A stretch of DNA of 64,000 bases from Methanobacterium sp. (GCA_019084405.1 JAHRFX010000089.1:62001-126000), one strand, 5' to 3'. Counted from the first letter of the stretch, positions 1 to 8,733 are shown. Program-made: numbers and translations. The notes: generated from the sequence alone by a model not told the origin.

Positions 1-217
1 TATTCTTACTGCTATTGGAATTATTAGATTCAAGGATGATAGAAAAAAAGTTCTTTACGCCCGGATACATATCCTGGGTATTGCTGATGTGGCCTGCATT
101 CTGGCTCTTCTGGTGCTATATGAGCCATTACTGGCGGTGACTTATTTCATACTGGTTCCCTTTGCATCTCATGCTATTGCAAATGCTTATTATTATGGGG
201 AGGAAAAGCATGATTGA
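1..217 (+). CDS. ehbC: Energy-converting hydrogenase B subunit C (MnhG-like), 5' truncated
   Basis: The window opens inside this gene; 71 codons remain (frame starts at base 2) before TGA at 215-217. The visible part has the pattern of the MnhG/MrpG antiporter family: a short RFKDD segment, then YARIH near the end of a loop, then two hydrophobic helices. The family is a small membrane protein of the Na+/H+ antiporter module found in Ehb and other group 4 hydrogenases. It overlaps the next gene by 8 bases, which suggests translational coupling. The assignment as EhbC rests on this similarity plus its place before ehbD; the missing 5' end lies upstream. Confidence 0.8.
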   Translation, partial: ILTAIGIIRFKDDRKKVLYARIHILGIADVACILALLVLYEPLLAVTYFILVPFASHAIANAYYYGEEKHD

Positions 218-443
218 ATATATTCTCATGATAACTGCTGTTTTAGGAGCCTTAATGGCTTTAATACAGCGTGATCTTTTAAAATCAGCTATATTAACTG
301 GAATACCTGGTGCTTCTATTGCATTTCTTTATCAATATTTGATGGCTCCTGATGTAGCTCTTACCCAGGCCATTGTTGGTTCTGCCATTATTCCAGTTTT
401 TTTTGCATTAGCGGTTTACAAAACCCGGAGAACGGAGGAATAA
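210..443 (+). CDS. ehbD: Energy-converting hydrogenase B subunit D (DUF4040 membrane protein)
   Basis: A 77-residue protein with three hydrophobic segments. It carries the DUF4040 signature with the QRDLLKSAI loop and the APDVALTQA segment, found in MrpA C-termini and in small subunits of membrane-bound hydrogenases. The ATG at 210 follows a GGGGAGG Shine-Dalgarno and overlaps the end of ehbC; an upstream in-frame ATG at 162 lies inside ehbC and lacks a ribosome site. It is probably part of the ion-translocating arm of Ehb. The order relative to ehbC and ehbE supports the name. Confidence 0.85.
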   Translation: MIEYILMITAVLGALMALIQRDLLKSAILTGIPGASIAFLYQYLMAPDVALTQAIVGSAIIPVFFALAVYKTRRTEE

Positions 444-444
444 A

Positions 445-807
445 ATGATCATTGACGTTCAACTAGCATCATTTTTTACAGCAGCAGCATTGATTGCGCT
501 GGGTTTATTTGCAGCACTATTTCTGGATAACCTTATCAAGAAAGTCATTGGACTGGCCTTCATTGGTGATGGTGTTAATCTGTTTCTGGTTACACTGGGT
601 TTTAAACCAGGAGGCATAGTTTATATTTTCTTACCGGGAATGTCAGCAGATACATTTGCCCAGAGTGCTTCTTATCCTCTTCCTTATGCCATGGTACTTA
701 CCAGCATTGTTATTGGGGCCAGTACTCTGGCAGTAATGCTGGGAATTATTATAATGCTCTATAAAAAACACGGTACCATCAGTTCAAAGAAGATACTGGA
801 TGATTAG
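445..807 (+). CDS. ehbE: Energy-converting hydrogenase B subunit E (NuoK/MnhC-like)
   Basis: A 120-residue membrane protein with three predicted transmembrane helices, resembling NuoK/MnhC of complex I and Mrp antiporters (KKVIGLAFIGDGVNLFLV in the second helix region; ALTSIVIG-type third helix). It starts one base after the ehbD stop, behind a GGAGG site. The NuoK fold contributes one proton/sodium channel element of the complex. Its acidic residue in the IGDGVN segment replaces the usual glutamate neighbourhood of NuoK; I cannot tell whether it is functional. Confidence 0.85.
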   Translation: MIIDVQLASFFTAAALIALGLFAALFLDNLIKKVIGLAFIGDGVNLFLVTLGFKPGGIVYIFLPGMSADTFAQSASYPLPYAMVLTSIVIGASTLAVMLGIIIMLYKKHGTISSKKILDD

Positions 808-823
808 GCGGGGAGTTAATACG

Positions 824-898
824 ATGTCTTCAAAGTACTTAAAATTTTCAATCAAAAATCTTACAAAAAAAACTACCATCATGATTCTGAAGAGTTAG
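824..898 (+). CDS. Putative 24-residue basic microprotein between ehbE and ehbF
   Basis: An ATG-initiated ORF of 24 codons behind a GGCGGGGAG ribosome site at 808-815. The product is strongly basic (seven lysines, no acidic residue) and starts MSSKYLKFSIKN. It fills most of the 128-base gap between ehbE and ehbF. No homologue is known to me. It could be a real small protein, a leader peptide coupling translation of ehbF, or the decayed N-terminus of a lost gene. Evidence is only the ORF and its ribosome site. Confidence 0.3.
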   Translation: MSSKYLKFSIKNLTKKTTIMILKS

Positions 899-935
899 TT
901 ACAATCCTCACACATTTAAGGCAGGAGGTAGTAAA

Positions 936-2429
936 ATGAACCCTCTTATTCCTATAATGGTTATATTACCCATCACATGTGCTCTTTTACTTAATTTGAT
1001 CCATACAAAAGAACGCAGTGTAAAAATTTTGGCAATAATTGTGGGAATTGCTTTACCTGTAATTCCTCTTTTAGCAAATTATGGTATACATTATTTTGGA
1101 GGATACAGTCCTCTAATAGATAATCCTCAAATGGCCCAGGGACTGCCGGATATGATTACCCAATCTGCACTTAATTTATTCCATCCTGCTATCACCTATT
1201 CCTTTACCAGTGCTCAAAAAATATTCGTCTTTATATTGGGTTTAATAGCCTTTTTAGCCATATTTACTTCATTAAGTGAAATTAAAAAAGCATCTGGTGT
1301 TTACGCATTTTTAATGTTCATGGGGACTGCAGCAGTAACCGCTATTCTTCTTTCTGATGATATATTCAATCTCTACGTTTTCTTCGAAATCGCAGCCTTA
1401 TCCCAGGTGGGTATAATACTGGCGTCCCGGACTGAAAAAAGCTATGAGACTGCACTTAAATATCTTTTCTTAGGTAGTATTGCCGCTCCCATGCTTTTAC
1501 TGGGAATAGGTTTCCTTTTAGGCCTCACTGGAAATGTGAATATAACAGATATAATATATTCCATAAACACCGGGCTGGTGGATCCACAAAACCCGGTACT
1601 TCTACTGGCTTGTGGATTGATTTTCTTTGGGTGGCTTTATGGATCTGGTTTACCACCTTTCCATAGCATTAAATCAGCTGTTTACAGTAAAGCTCTTCCC
1701 CATGGGGCAGCACTTTTACAAGCCTTTTCAGTTTTCACCTTTGTTGGACTGGGCATCATAATTCTCAGGATTTTCTCCTTTTTGCCCTTTACTCAAGTGG
1801 CTATTATTGTAGTTTCACTCCTGGCCATGGTATTGGGAATAACCATGGCCCTGATGCAGAGCGACTTTAAACGAATGATTGGATACCTGGCTGTAGGGGA
1901 GTTAGGTTATATTGGCATAGGTCTTGGTTTAGGAACTGCTTTAGGGATTACTGCTGGCCTTTTCCAGGCGGTTAATGAGGCCATAATCACAGCTTTTATC
2001 TTCATCGGGTTCGGAACCATTTTATATAAAACTGGAATCACCGATACCAACAAACTAGGGGGCTTAATGGTTGAAAATCCCAAAGTAGCCCTGTTGGTAA
2101 TGTTATCTGGTTTTGCAATGGCGGGGGTTCCACCTTTCAATGCCTTCCAAAGTAAATTACAGCTCGTTCAAGCATCTATTACGGCGGGTTTACCTGAATT
2201 GGGTATCATAATGGTTTTATTAAGTATTGTAACTTTCATGACCTTTATGAAAGCATTTTATACCATTTATCTTCGCCCGAAACCTTCCGAACTGGAAATA
2301 AAAAATAAAGAAATACCCTGGGCAACCATAATCTCTCTGGTAGTTCTACTGTTAATATGTTTGATTTTAGGGTTATTCCCTCATATAGTAACAGGGCAGC
2401 TTGAACAACTTGCGCAGGGGCTGATATGA
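936..2429 (+). CDS. ehbF: Energy-converting hydrogenase B subunit F (MnhD/NuoN-like proton channel)
   Basis: A 497-residue polytopic protein of the proton-conducting membrane transporter family (NuoL/M/N, MnhD). The core antiporter domain shows a conserved glutamate in the VFFEIAALSQ helix, a lysine in the ETALKYLFLGS segment and PPFHSIKSAVYSKA, the central half-helix with its lysines. Usual length for MnhD-type subunits is about 490-500. It starts at ATG 936 behind GGCAGGAGG. The role is H+ or Na+ translocation that drives ferredoxin reduction by H2. A 4-base ATGA overlap at 2426-2429 joins it to the next small ORF. Confidence 0.9.
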   Translation: MNPLIPIMVILPITCALLLNLIHTKERSVKILAIIVGIALPVIPLLANYGIHYFGGYSPLIDNPQMAQGLPDMITQSALNLFHPAITYSFTSAQKIFVFILGLIAFLAIFTSLSEIKKASGVYAFLMFMGTAAVTAILLSDDIFNLYVFFEIAALSQVGIILASRTEKSYETALKYLFLGSIAAPMLLLGIGFLLGLTGNVNITDIIYSINTGLVDPQNPVLLLACGLIFFGWLYGSGLPPFHSIKSAVYSKALPHGAALLQAFSVFTFVGLGIIILRIFSFLPFTQVAIIVVSLLAMVLGITMALMQSDFKRMIGYLAVGELGYIGIGLGLGTALGITAGLFQAVNEAIITAFIFIGFGTILYKTGITDTNKLGGLMVENPKVALLVMLSGFAMAGVPPFNAFQSKLQLVQASITAGLPELGIIMVLLSIVTFMTFMKAFYTIYLRPKPSELEIKNKEIPWATIISLVVLLLICLILGLFPHIVTGQLEQLAQGLI

Positions 2430-2551
2430 TGGCTAAAGAGAGAATAAACTTTGCTAATAAATATGTTACCCTAAAAAATAGTTTTAATGAGGGGTTAAGA
2501 ATTATCATAACTAATGATCGGCTAATTGAGGGATTATATGCGATTATATGA
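2426..2551 (+). CDS. Putative 41-residue microprotein bridging ehbF and ehbG
   Basis: Starts with two consecutive ATG codons overlapping the ehbF stop (ATGA) and ends with a TGA that overlaps the start region of ehbG, so it is tightly packed into the operon. The sequence begins MMAKERINFANKYVTL and is mixed charged and hydrophobic, without a clear membrane helix. I recognise no family. The double overlap suggests either a real small subunit or a translation-coupling ORF; it may also be chance, since ehbG has its own GAGGGAT ribosome site within it. Confidence 0.35.
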   Translation: MMAKERINFANKYVTLKNSFNEGLRIIITNDRLIEGLYAII

Positions 2552-2876
2552 TATAGTAGTCAACCGAATACGGGAAATCCAGGAATTAAGCACGGATAAA
2601 GAACCAGTCACTAATTTATCTACTTCTGCTACACTGGCAGCAGAGATAACCTTGATATCCACGGTTCTAATTGCTGCAATCATGCTCAGAAAGATTAACA
2701 ATATTCTTATGATAATGGTGGTACTGGGTCTTTTCATAGCTTTAATAGTGGCCATGCCTATCATGCCCCGGCTGAGGAAAGAACAGAGCGATTCATTCAA
2801 TAGCATGGTATTTTATGTTCTCCTTGCTCTTACAATTATCATTACTCTATTCTACTGGGGTGTTAGAAATGTCTGA
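2538..2876 (+). CDS. ehbG: Energy-converting hydrogenase B subunit G
   Basis: A 112-residue protein with a charged N-terminal segment (VVNRIREIQELSTDKEPVTN) followed by three predicted membrane helices. Named from its place between ehbF and the MbhE/MnhB-like pair ehbH-ehbI; the specific role in the complex is not known. ATG 2538 is preferred, with GAGGGAT just upstream; a TTG at 2526 would add four residues. The 3' end overlaps ehbH by 8 bases. Confidence 0.75.
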   Translation: MRLYDIVVNRIREIQELSTDKEPVTNLSTSATLAAEITLISTVLIAAIMLRKINNILMIMVVLGLFIALIVAMPIMPRLRKEQSDSFNSMVFYVLLALTIIITLFYWGVRNV

Positions 2877-3147
2877 AGGAATAAGAAATCTTTTAGCTAC
2901 CATTGCTCTTACCATATTCGCTGCAACTCTTTTAGATGCTATAATAGGTTTCAAAGATTTGATATTCCCTGGAATAAGTTATATTTACAATTATGTGGGA
3001 ACCAGCATCGCTCCTAATATGGTGACCAATGTTATCTTTGATTGGAGGGCTTATGATACGTTAGGCGAGGCCCTGATACTGGTAACAGCAGTGGTTATAA
3101 CCTTACTGGTATTTGGAAGGGGAAAAGTGGAAATGGGGGGCAAGTAA
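2869..3147 (+). CDS. ehbH: Energy-converting hydrogenase B subunit H (MbhE/MrpB-N-like)
   Basis: A 92-residue membrane protein with an N-terminal and a C-terminal helix around a segment FDWRAYDTLGEA, the signature of the MbhE / MrpB N-terminal family. In Mrp and membrane-bound hydrogenases this piece sits beside the MnhB-like subunit, which is what follows here. ATG 2869 lies within the last codons of ehbG. A longer reading from 2815 would run through ehbG coding sequence and has no ribosome site. Confidence 0.8.
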   Translation: MSEGIRNLLATIALTIFAATLLDAIIGFKDLIFPGISYIYNYVGTSIAPNMVTNVIFDWRAYDTLGEALILVTAVVITLLVFGRGKVEMGGK

Positions 3148-3594
3148 ATGAGCACCATACTAAAAATATTCGTCTTCCCTGCAGCATTGTTAATAATGTG
3201 TTTAGGTGTTTTAATCATATTGGGGGGACATATAACTCCTGGAGGGGGATTCCAGGGTGGTGCAATGATTGCCGGTGCATTCATATTTTGTGCGGTAGTT
3301 TACGGCCTTAAAGAAAATCCTTTCAAGTTTTCGCATGATTTCCTGGCTTCAATGGAGAGTATTGGTGCGCTGGGGTTCTTGATTTTGGGCCTATCCGGAT
3401 TATTCTTTTCTGGATTTTTCCTCTACAACCTGGGAGTGGACCTCAACCAAATAATACCTACCTTCATTCAAAACTTCTTTAATTATTCAGATCCTACTAA
3501 CGCGGGAATAATCCCTTATCTAAATATTGTGGTGGGTATAAAGGTGTTAGTAGGCTTAAGTGCAGTAGTAATAGCCTTTCTGGAAGTTAAATGA
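3148..3594 (+). CDS. ehbI: Energy-converting hydrogenase B subunit I (MnhB-like)
   Basis: A 148-residue protein with four predicted helices and the MnhB hallmark GGHITPGGGFQGG at about residues 30-42. MnhB is a component of Mrp-type Na+/H+ antiporters and of group 4 membrane hydrogenases. It starts at the base after the ehbH stop and shares the operon. The C-terminal part is a short helix ending in AFLEVK. Confidence 0.88.
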   Translation: MSTILKIFVFPAALLIMCLGVLIILGGHITPGGGFQGGAMIAGAFIFCAVVYGLKENPFKFSHDFLASMESIGALGFLILGLSGLFFSGFFLYNLGVDLNQIIPTFIQNFFNYSDPTNAGIIPYLNIVVGIKVLVGLSAVVIAFLEVK

Positions 3595-3634
3595 GGAAAA
3601 AATTTAATATGAAACTTATCATGGAGAGTTAAAG

Positions 3635-3880
3635 ATGGTTTATATTGGCCCTACATTATTTGGATTTATACTAGGATTTATACTGGGAACCCGGATAAAA
3701 AGTGACAAAGAGAGCAAAATAAAATTCCCTATTTCCACCTACCTGGTGGTACTGCTGGTTGCATTGTTTATGGCCTGGCAACTGGGCCCATTTCCTTATT
3801 ACACAGATTCTATAATTGCTTCCGGGTTTTTAGCCACCATAATAGGTATAATTGCTGGAAAAGTGATATTGGGGCGCTGA
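3635..3880 (+). CDS. ehbJ: Energy-converting hydrogenase B subunit J
   Basis: A small 81-residue membrane protein with three hydrophobic helices and a basic loop after the first (GTRIKSDKESKIK). GGAG lies eight bases before the ATG. No catalytic motif is visible; the name rests on position between the MnhB-like subunit and the polyferredoxin. It is probably a structural membrane subunit. Confidence 0.72.
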   Translation: MVYIGPTLFGFILGFILGTRIKSDKESKIKFPISTYLVVLLVALFMAWQLGPFPYYTDSIIASGFLATIIGIIAGKVILGR

Positions 3881-3944
3881 AATAATTAAAAAATATATTG
3901 CATAAAATCTAATTAAACTAAAATGGAATAGGAAGTCAATTATC

Positions 3945-5306
3945 ATGTTCTTATCAACCAAAAAATGTGAGGGAAGCGGAGAATGCATTAAAGAATGCCC
4001 TACACAAGCCATAAGATTAGTTGAAGGCAAAGCTTTCAGTTGCATTACCTGCGGGGCCTGTGCCGAAGCCTGCCCTAATCGGGCTATTTTCAAAAATAAG
4101 TATGGTGGGTATGTTTTAGACCGTGCTAAATGTAATGCTTGCGGAGTATGTGAATTCACCTGTCCTGTAAATAGTATTAACATTGAAGATGGATTAGTTA
4201 AAGGCATATGTGCTCGCTGTGGAATCTGTAAAGAGGCCTGCCCCCTGGATGCTAGGATTGATGCCTTTGATATTATTGAAGATAGACAACTTCAGTTTTT
4301 AGAATCTCTTAACATCGCCATCCCCAGCACCCCCAAACTAAGCCCCAAAAGTAATCAGGTTCAACGGGTAAATGTAGTAACTGATCTAGATAAATGCACA
4401 CTCTGTCGTAGATGTGAATATTACTGCCCTACCGAAGCTATAATGGTTAATGTGAATCAAAAAGGGGTTTGTACTCAGTGCAGAGTTTGCGAGGATATCT
4501 GTCCTGCTGACGCTATTAAAGACACCATCATTGATCCTGAAAAATGTACACTATGTTTAAAATGTGTTAAAGAATGTCCTAATAATGCCATTTATGTGGA
4601 TGATTTCCAGGTCAAAATTAAACATTTAAGAGATGAAGAAGCATTAAGTGGAACTATTATATCCTGTTTGAACTGCGGGCTATGTGTTGAAGCCTGCCAG
4701 AAGGGTGCTTTAAAGCTGGTTGATGGTAAAATAAGATGCGACCCTAATGTTTGTGAAGACTGTGAAACCATGGAGTGTCAGGAAATATGTCCGGTAGGGA
4801 CTTTAAAGCCATCCAATGAATTTGGACCTGGTATAAAGGGCTATTGTGTATCATGTGGTCGCTGTGTTAAAGCCTGTGACATCAATGAAGCCCGAAGCTT
4901 TAAAAATGTCACCTGGGATGGAAGTGTTTCTTCGGACTGTATATCCTGCGGGATATGTGCTGAAATATGTCCCAAAGATGCTATCACTCTTAAAAGAGGC
5001 ACTATTGAAGTTGATCCAGATAGATGTATTCTATGTGAAAAATGCGGTATTCACTGTCCAGTCGATGCTATTCCACGCACTACCATGCGTAAGAAATCTA
5101 TCAAAGATGGATTTACTTTGATTGATGACAAACTGTGTATGAAATGTAATCTGTGTGCCAAGATATGTCCTGAAGAAGCCATATCGCAAGATGCAGACGG
5201 AAGAATGATTGTTGATGAATCAAAGTGTATTTATTGTGGTGCTTGCTCTAATGCTTGTCCTGCAAGAGCAGTGATATTTGATCGGGAGTTTGAGCTGTCC
5301 AGTTAG
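3945..5306 (+). CDS. ehbK: Polyferredoxin EhbK with fourteen [4Fe-4S] motifs
   Basis: A 453-residue soluble iron-sulfur protein. I count fourteen cysteine motifs, mostly CxxCxxCxxxCP, evenly spaced from residue 7 to about 440. The first is atypical (C-x5-C-x3-CP), the ninth has a three-residue spacer (CEDCETMEC), and two lack the usual proline after the last cysteine (CVEACQ, CVKACD). It is thought to carry electrons from the Ehb hydrogenase module to acceptors such as anabolic ferredoxin-dependent oxidoreductases. It follows ehbJ by 64 bases and precedes the ferredoxin ehbL. Confidence 0.92.
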   Translation: MFLSTKKCEGSGECIKECPTQAIRLVEGKAFSCITCGACAEACPNRAIFKNKYGGYVLDRAKCNACGVCEFTCPVNSINIEDGLVKGICARCGICKEACPLDARIDAFDIIEDRQLQFLESLNIAIPSTPKLSPKSNQVQRVNVVTDLDKCTLCRRCEYYCPTEAIMVNVNQKGVCTQCRVCEDICPADAIKDTIIDPEKCTLCLKCVKECPNNAIYVDDFQVKIKHLRDEEALSGTIISCLNCGLCVEACQKGALKLVDGKIRCDPNVCEDCETMECQEICPVGTLKPSNEFGPGIKGYCVSCGRCVKACDINEARSFKNVTWDGSVSSDCISCGICAEICPKDAITLKRGTIEVDPDRCILCEKCGIHCPVDAIPRTTMRKKSIKDGFTLIDDKLCMKCNLCAKICPEEAISQDADGRMIVDESKCIYCGACSNACPARAVIFDREFELSS

Positions 5307-5371
5307 GTTATTTACTATAAACTAAAAAAAATAAACTCCGAAAAATATAAAATAGGCCTCGAGGTATAAAA

Positions 5372-5869
5372 ATGAAAAATTTTATTAGAATAATACTGGA
5401 AGGGAGTTACATCAATTTCAAGAGGATAATTTTTGCCTCAGACAGGGTCACTGATATGGAACTTCGAAGTAGCATCCTGGAGGGACGGGTTTTACCCACG
5501 GATAAAGTGGCTGATATAGCATGCATTGGCTGCGCCGGGTGCTCCAATGTCTGTCCCACTAAAGCAGTGGAAATGATCGACCTGGAAGAACCCGTGGAGC
5601 TCATGGAAGGCTGGATTAAAACACAAATACCTGTTCTAAATAGTGAAAAATGCGTAAATTGCTATTACTGTCATGACTTCTGCCCTCTCTATGCTTTATT
5701 TGGAGAAGCAGGTACCATACATCCTAATGATGTGGGCATAGTTGAATCAGACATTGAGAAACTGCTGGAAAAACCAGTAAAAATATCTGAAGATAAACTG
5801 GCTTTTATAACTCAATTTTTAGCAGATAAATCCGTAATTAATAAAAAAACAACTAAAAATTCTAATTAA
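5372..5869 (+). CDS. ehbL: Energy-converting hydrogenase B subunit L, 2[4Fe-4S] ferredoxin
   Basis: A 165-residue protein with two [4Fe-4S] motifs, CIGCAGCSNVCP near residue 50 and CVNCYYCHDFCP near residue 92, flanked by N- and C-terminal extensions of about 45 and 60 residues. It resembles the NuoI-like electron-transfer subunits that link hydrogenase small subunits to polyferredoxin. A GAGGTATAAAA site precedes the ATG. Confidence 0.88.
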   Translation: MKNFIRIILEGSYINFKRIIFASDRVTDMELRSSILEGRVLPTDKVADIACIGCAGCSNVCPTKAVEMIDLEEPVELMEGWIKTQIPVLNSEKCVNCYYCHDFCPLYALFGEAGTIHPNDVGIVESDIEKLLEKPVKISEDKLAFITQFLADKSVINKKTTKNSN

Positions 5870-5902
5870 AATTAGATCATATATAATAACCAGAGGGATC
5901 AA

Positions 5903-6349
5903 ATGAGCCTCAAATCATATTCAAGGGCAAGAGCGGTGCATGTAATGTTAGTATACACTGGGGGTTGCAATGGATGCGATATAGAAATCGTAAACAGTAT
6001 ACTATCTCCAAAATACGATGCAGAACAATATAAAATCTTTTTAACCTGGAATCCCCGGGAAGCAGATGTACTGGTGGTCACCGGACCAGTTACCAAATTC
6101 AATGAAGAACCACTTAAAAAAATTTATAATGCGATTCCTGAACCAAAAGCAGTTATTGCAGCAGGGGCCTGTGCCTTAATGGGAGGGGTATATAAAAACA
6201 TTCATGGTGACATACCCTCAGAAGAGATAATGGGCCCGGTGGACAAAATCATACCTGTTGATGCCAGGGTACCGGGTTGTGCCGTACGCCCTGAAGACGT
6301 TTTATCAGGGGCTGTTGCAGCTTTACCCAAGTTACTGGAAGCTAAATAA
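5903..6349 (+). CDS. ehbM: Energy-converting hydrogenase B small subunit (NuoB-like)
   Basis: A 148-residue protein of the NuoB / [NiFe] hydrogenase small-subunit family. Cluster ligands are visible: C22 and C25 in GGCNGCDIEIV, a cysteine in AAGACALMGG near residue 93, and another in VPGCAVRPEDV near residue 127. These bind the proximal [4Fe-4S] cluster next to the active site in EhbN. Length is typical for group 4 enzymes, which lack the longer C-terminal domains of other hydrogenases. Confidence 0.93.
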   Translation: MSLKSYSRARAVHVMLVYTGGCNGCDIEIVNSILSPKYDAEQYKIFLTWNPREADVLVVTGPVTKFNEEPLKKIYNAIPEPKAVIAAGACALMGGVYKNIHGDIPSEEIMGPVDKIIPVDARVPGCAVRPEDVLSGAVAALPKLLEAK

Positions 6350-6437
6350 TTCCAAAATCTTATAAAATTTAATAAATGGATCAATGTTTAATCACGTAAA
6401 ATAATCATAACACCAGAAATATTAAAGGTGCTTACAA

Positions 6438-7571
6438 ATGGATGGAAAAAAAAAATCAAGCGGGCAGAATGTTATTGAGACTGAAATTACCATGGGACCA
6501 GTCCATCCTGCCGCATTAGAACCCTATAGGGTCAGACTTTTTGTAGAGGATGAAATTGTAAAAGATGCTGAAATAACAGTGGGAGTCAATCACAGGGGCA
6601 TTGAGCGTATCATGGAAGGACTTCCGGTGGAAAAGGCTAACAGTTTAACTGAAAAAATTTGTGGAATTTGTTCCAACGTACATATTTGGAATTCAGTCAT
6701 GGTGGCAGAAAAAGGATTGGAAATCGAAATACCGGAAAGAGCCAGTTATATCCGGGTTATAATGGGGGAGTTGGAAAGATTACATAGTCATTTACTTTAC
6801 CTGGCCCATGGAAACGAAGTTCTGGGACACGAAACATTTGCCATGAGGATTTTTTACATTAGAGAAACTGTCATGGAACTTTTAAGGATGATTGGTGGAA
6901 ACAGGGTGCAGTACGGTGTTTCTATAATTGGGGGGGTTAGGCCTCGCTGTGAATTAGATGAAATGCGTATTCAGAAAATAAAAGAAGGTATGGATTTTAT
7001 TGAAGAAAAAGTAGCGGAATTCGCCGATCGTTTTGTGTCTGATCCTATGGTAATGTCACGTATAACTGGAGTTTGCCCCATACCTAAAAAAGAAGCCCTG
7101 AGACTGGCAGTCTCTGGACCTACTTTAAGGGCAACCGGAGTTGATATGGATCTTCGCCGGGATATGGAATGTTATGACCCCTTTGATTTTGATGTAATTA
7201 CCCTGGAAGGGGGAGACGTTAAGGCTAATTTACTCATGAGGGTTCTGGAAATACCGGAGTCCGTAAAAATCATCCGTCAAGCTATTAAAAACCTTCCTGG
7301 AGGGCCTATTACTGATCGTACCTGGGAAATGCAGGATACTGGTGTTATAAAAAGCTATGTTGAAGCAGCACGAGGTAGACTATATCACTCCTACCGCTTG
7401 GAAGATGACAGGGTTAGAGGCTCAATAGTCAGAACACCGTCCATGTCCAACATAGGGGCCATGCAGTATGCCTGTATTGGACATCACATAACTGATGCTC
7501 AGCTAGGTATTGTGCAGTGTGACCCCTGTTTTACCTGCACAGATCGGGCTATACAAATAATCAAGCTTTGA
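6438..7571 (+). CDS. ehbN: Energy-converting hydrogenase B large [NiFe] subunit
   Basis: A 377-residue catalytic subunit. The N-terminal nickel motif KICGICSNVH contains C75 and C78, and the C-terminal motif CDPCFTCTDR contains C364 and C367. Only ten residues follow C367, so there is little or no C-terminal peptide of the kind removed by maturation proteases in many [NiFe] hydrogenases. It catalyses H2 oxidation with electron transfer to ferredoxin, driven by the ion gradient. A GGTGCTTACAAATG start region is present. Confidence 0.94.
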   Translation: MDGKKKSSGQNVIETEITMGPVHPAALEPYRVRLFVEDEIVKDAEITVGVNHRGIERIMEGLPVEKANSLTEKICGICSNVHIWNSVMVAEKGLEIEIPERASYIRVIMGELERLHSHLLYLAHGNEVLGHETFAMRIFYIRETVMELLRMIGGNRVQYGVSIIGGVRPRCELDEMRIQKIKEGMDFIEEKVAEFADRFVSDPMVMSRITGVCPIPKKEALRLAVSGPTLRATGVDMDLRRDMECYDPFDFDVITLEGGDVKANLLMRVLEIPESVKIIRQAIKNLPGGPITDRTWEMQDTGVIKSYVEAARGRLYHSYRLEDDRVRGSIVRTPSMSNIGAMQYACIGHHITDAQLGIVQCDPCFTCTDRAIQIIKL

Positions 7572-7648
7572 ATTAATTTGAATCTTTATGAAGAGTTATA
7601 CTAAACTAATATCTGGAGTTTTAGGGTTTTAATAAGGAGATGAAGTCA

Positions 7649-8647
7649 ATGGAAGCTTCTACTATCATATATTCAACAGCAGCAGTGATTGGAACCATAA
7701 TCGTGGCATTTATTATTAGCATTTGGCTTCCGGGGATTGAGAGAAAGTTTGTTCAGGCCAGAATACAACAAAGAATAGGACCACCTATTTCCAGCCCGGG
7801 TATTATGGCCCCTTTGAAGTTTTTCTTCAAGGAAACAATAAATCCCAACTCTCCACTCCCCCGGTTGTATAATGCACTCCCCCTGGGGGGAATAATCATT
7901 GTATTCTTTATCCTCCTGTTCTTGATACCTGAAATGTATTTTTTAGGTGCATTGACCAGCATAATTGCTATTGTGGGCCTTTTAAAGATAGAAGAAGTAA
8001 TATACGTCTTTATGGGTTCTTTTTCACGATCAATAATGTCTTTAAGTATGCCTTTTCCGGATATAATAAAAGGTGCCGCACATCCTGATATCAAAAGGTC
8101 TTTTTTAGAGGACTTGAGTTCCCTTAGAGCTTTTAGATTAATTGCATTTGGATCCTTCCCTTTATATATAGCTTTATTTGTCCCGGTAGCTATGGCAGGG
8201 AGCATATTCCTGGGTGATATTGTATTATATCAGCAATTAAATGGACCGGTGCTTTTTTCAGTAGCTGGTATTTTAGGGGCTATAGTATTTTTCATAGGAT
8301 ACATGATACTCTTAAATGAATACCCATTCGCCATTTTGAAGACCAAAGCAGATGTAATTGAAGGTCCTTATATGGAATATGCTGCCAAATACAGGTCCTA
8401 TACTTACTTAACCCGTGGATTTCTTATGTTTACATTAAGTGCGCTATTTTCTGTATTGTTCCTGGGCATACCTCCGAATATTTTAAGTTGGGGCATTCTG
8501 GTGAATATTTTAGTGGCCATACTCTTCCCCATTTTAAGTGCTATTATGAGTGCTTTTTCACCTATATTTACATTTAAACAGTTTTACCCGGTAGCAGCAG
8601 GTGTTTCCATATTGGGGGTACTGGCCATTTTAGCCACTTTTGTATAA
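7649..8647 (+). CDS. ehbO: Energy-converting hydrogenase B subunit O (NuoH-like membrane anchor)
   Basis: A 332-residue polytopic protein of the NuoH/EchB family. It has an ERKFVQARIQQRIGPP loop after the first helix, the hallmark of the subunit that joins the soluble hydrogenase module to the membrane arm, and an acidic EGPYMEYAAKY loop. Start chosen at ATG 7649: AAGGAG sits nine bases upstream, while the in-frame ATG at 7640 overlaps that ribosome site. It forms the quinone-site equivalent and part of the ion path. Confidence 0.9.
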   Translation: MEASTIIYSTAAVIGTIIVAFIISIWLPGIERKFVQARIQQRIGPPISSPGIMAPLKFFFKETINPNSPLPRLYNALPLGGIIIVFFILLFLIPEMYFLGALTSIIAIVGLLKIEEVIYVFMGSFSRSIMSLSMPFPDIIKGAAHPDIKRSFLEDLSSLRAFRLIAFGSFPLYIALFVPVAMAGSIFLGDIVLYQQLNGPVLFSVAGILGAIVFFIGYMILLNEYPFAILKTKADVIEGPYMEYAAKYRSYTYLTRGFLMFTLSALFSVLFLGIPPNILSWGILVNILVAILFPILSAIMSAFSPIFTFKQFYPVAAGVSILGVLAILATFV

Positions 8648-8733
8648 CTTAATCATTATACTCCCTTAAATACGAACTTAATAAAACTAAAAGCGGACAT
8701 TTGAATTAAAAAAATCCTAATTAAGGTGATTAA

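Noticed and set aside
3830..4207. Minus-strand ORF opposite the polyferredoxin gene
   Set aside because: It is an antisense shadow of the cysteine-rich coding strand and has no ribosome site or family resemblance.
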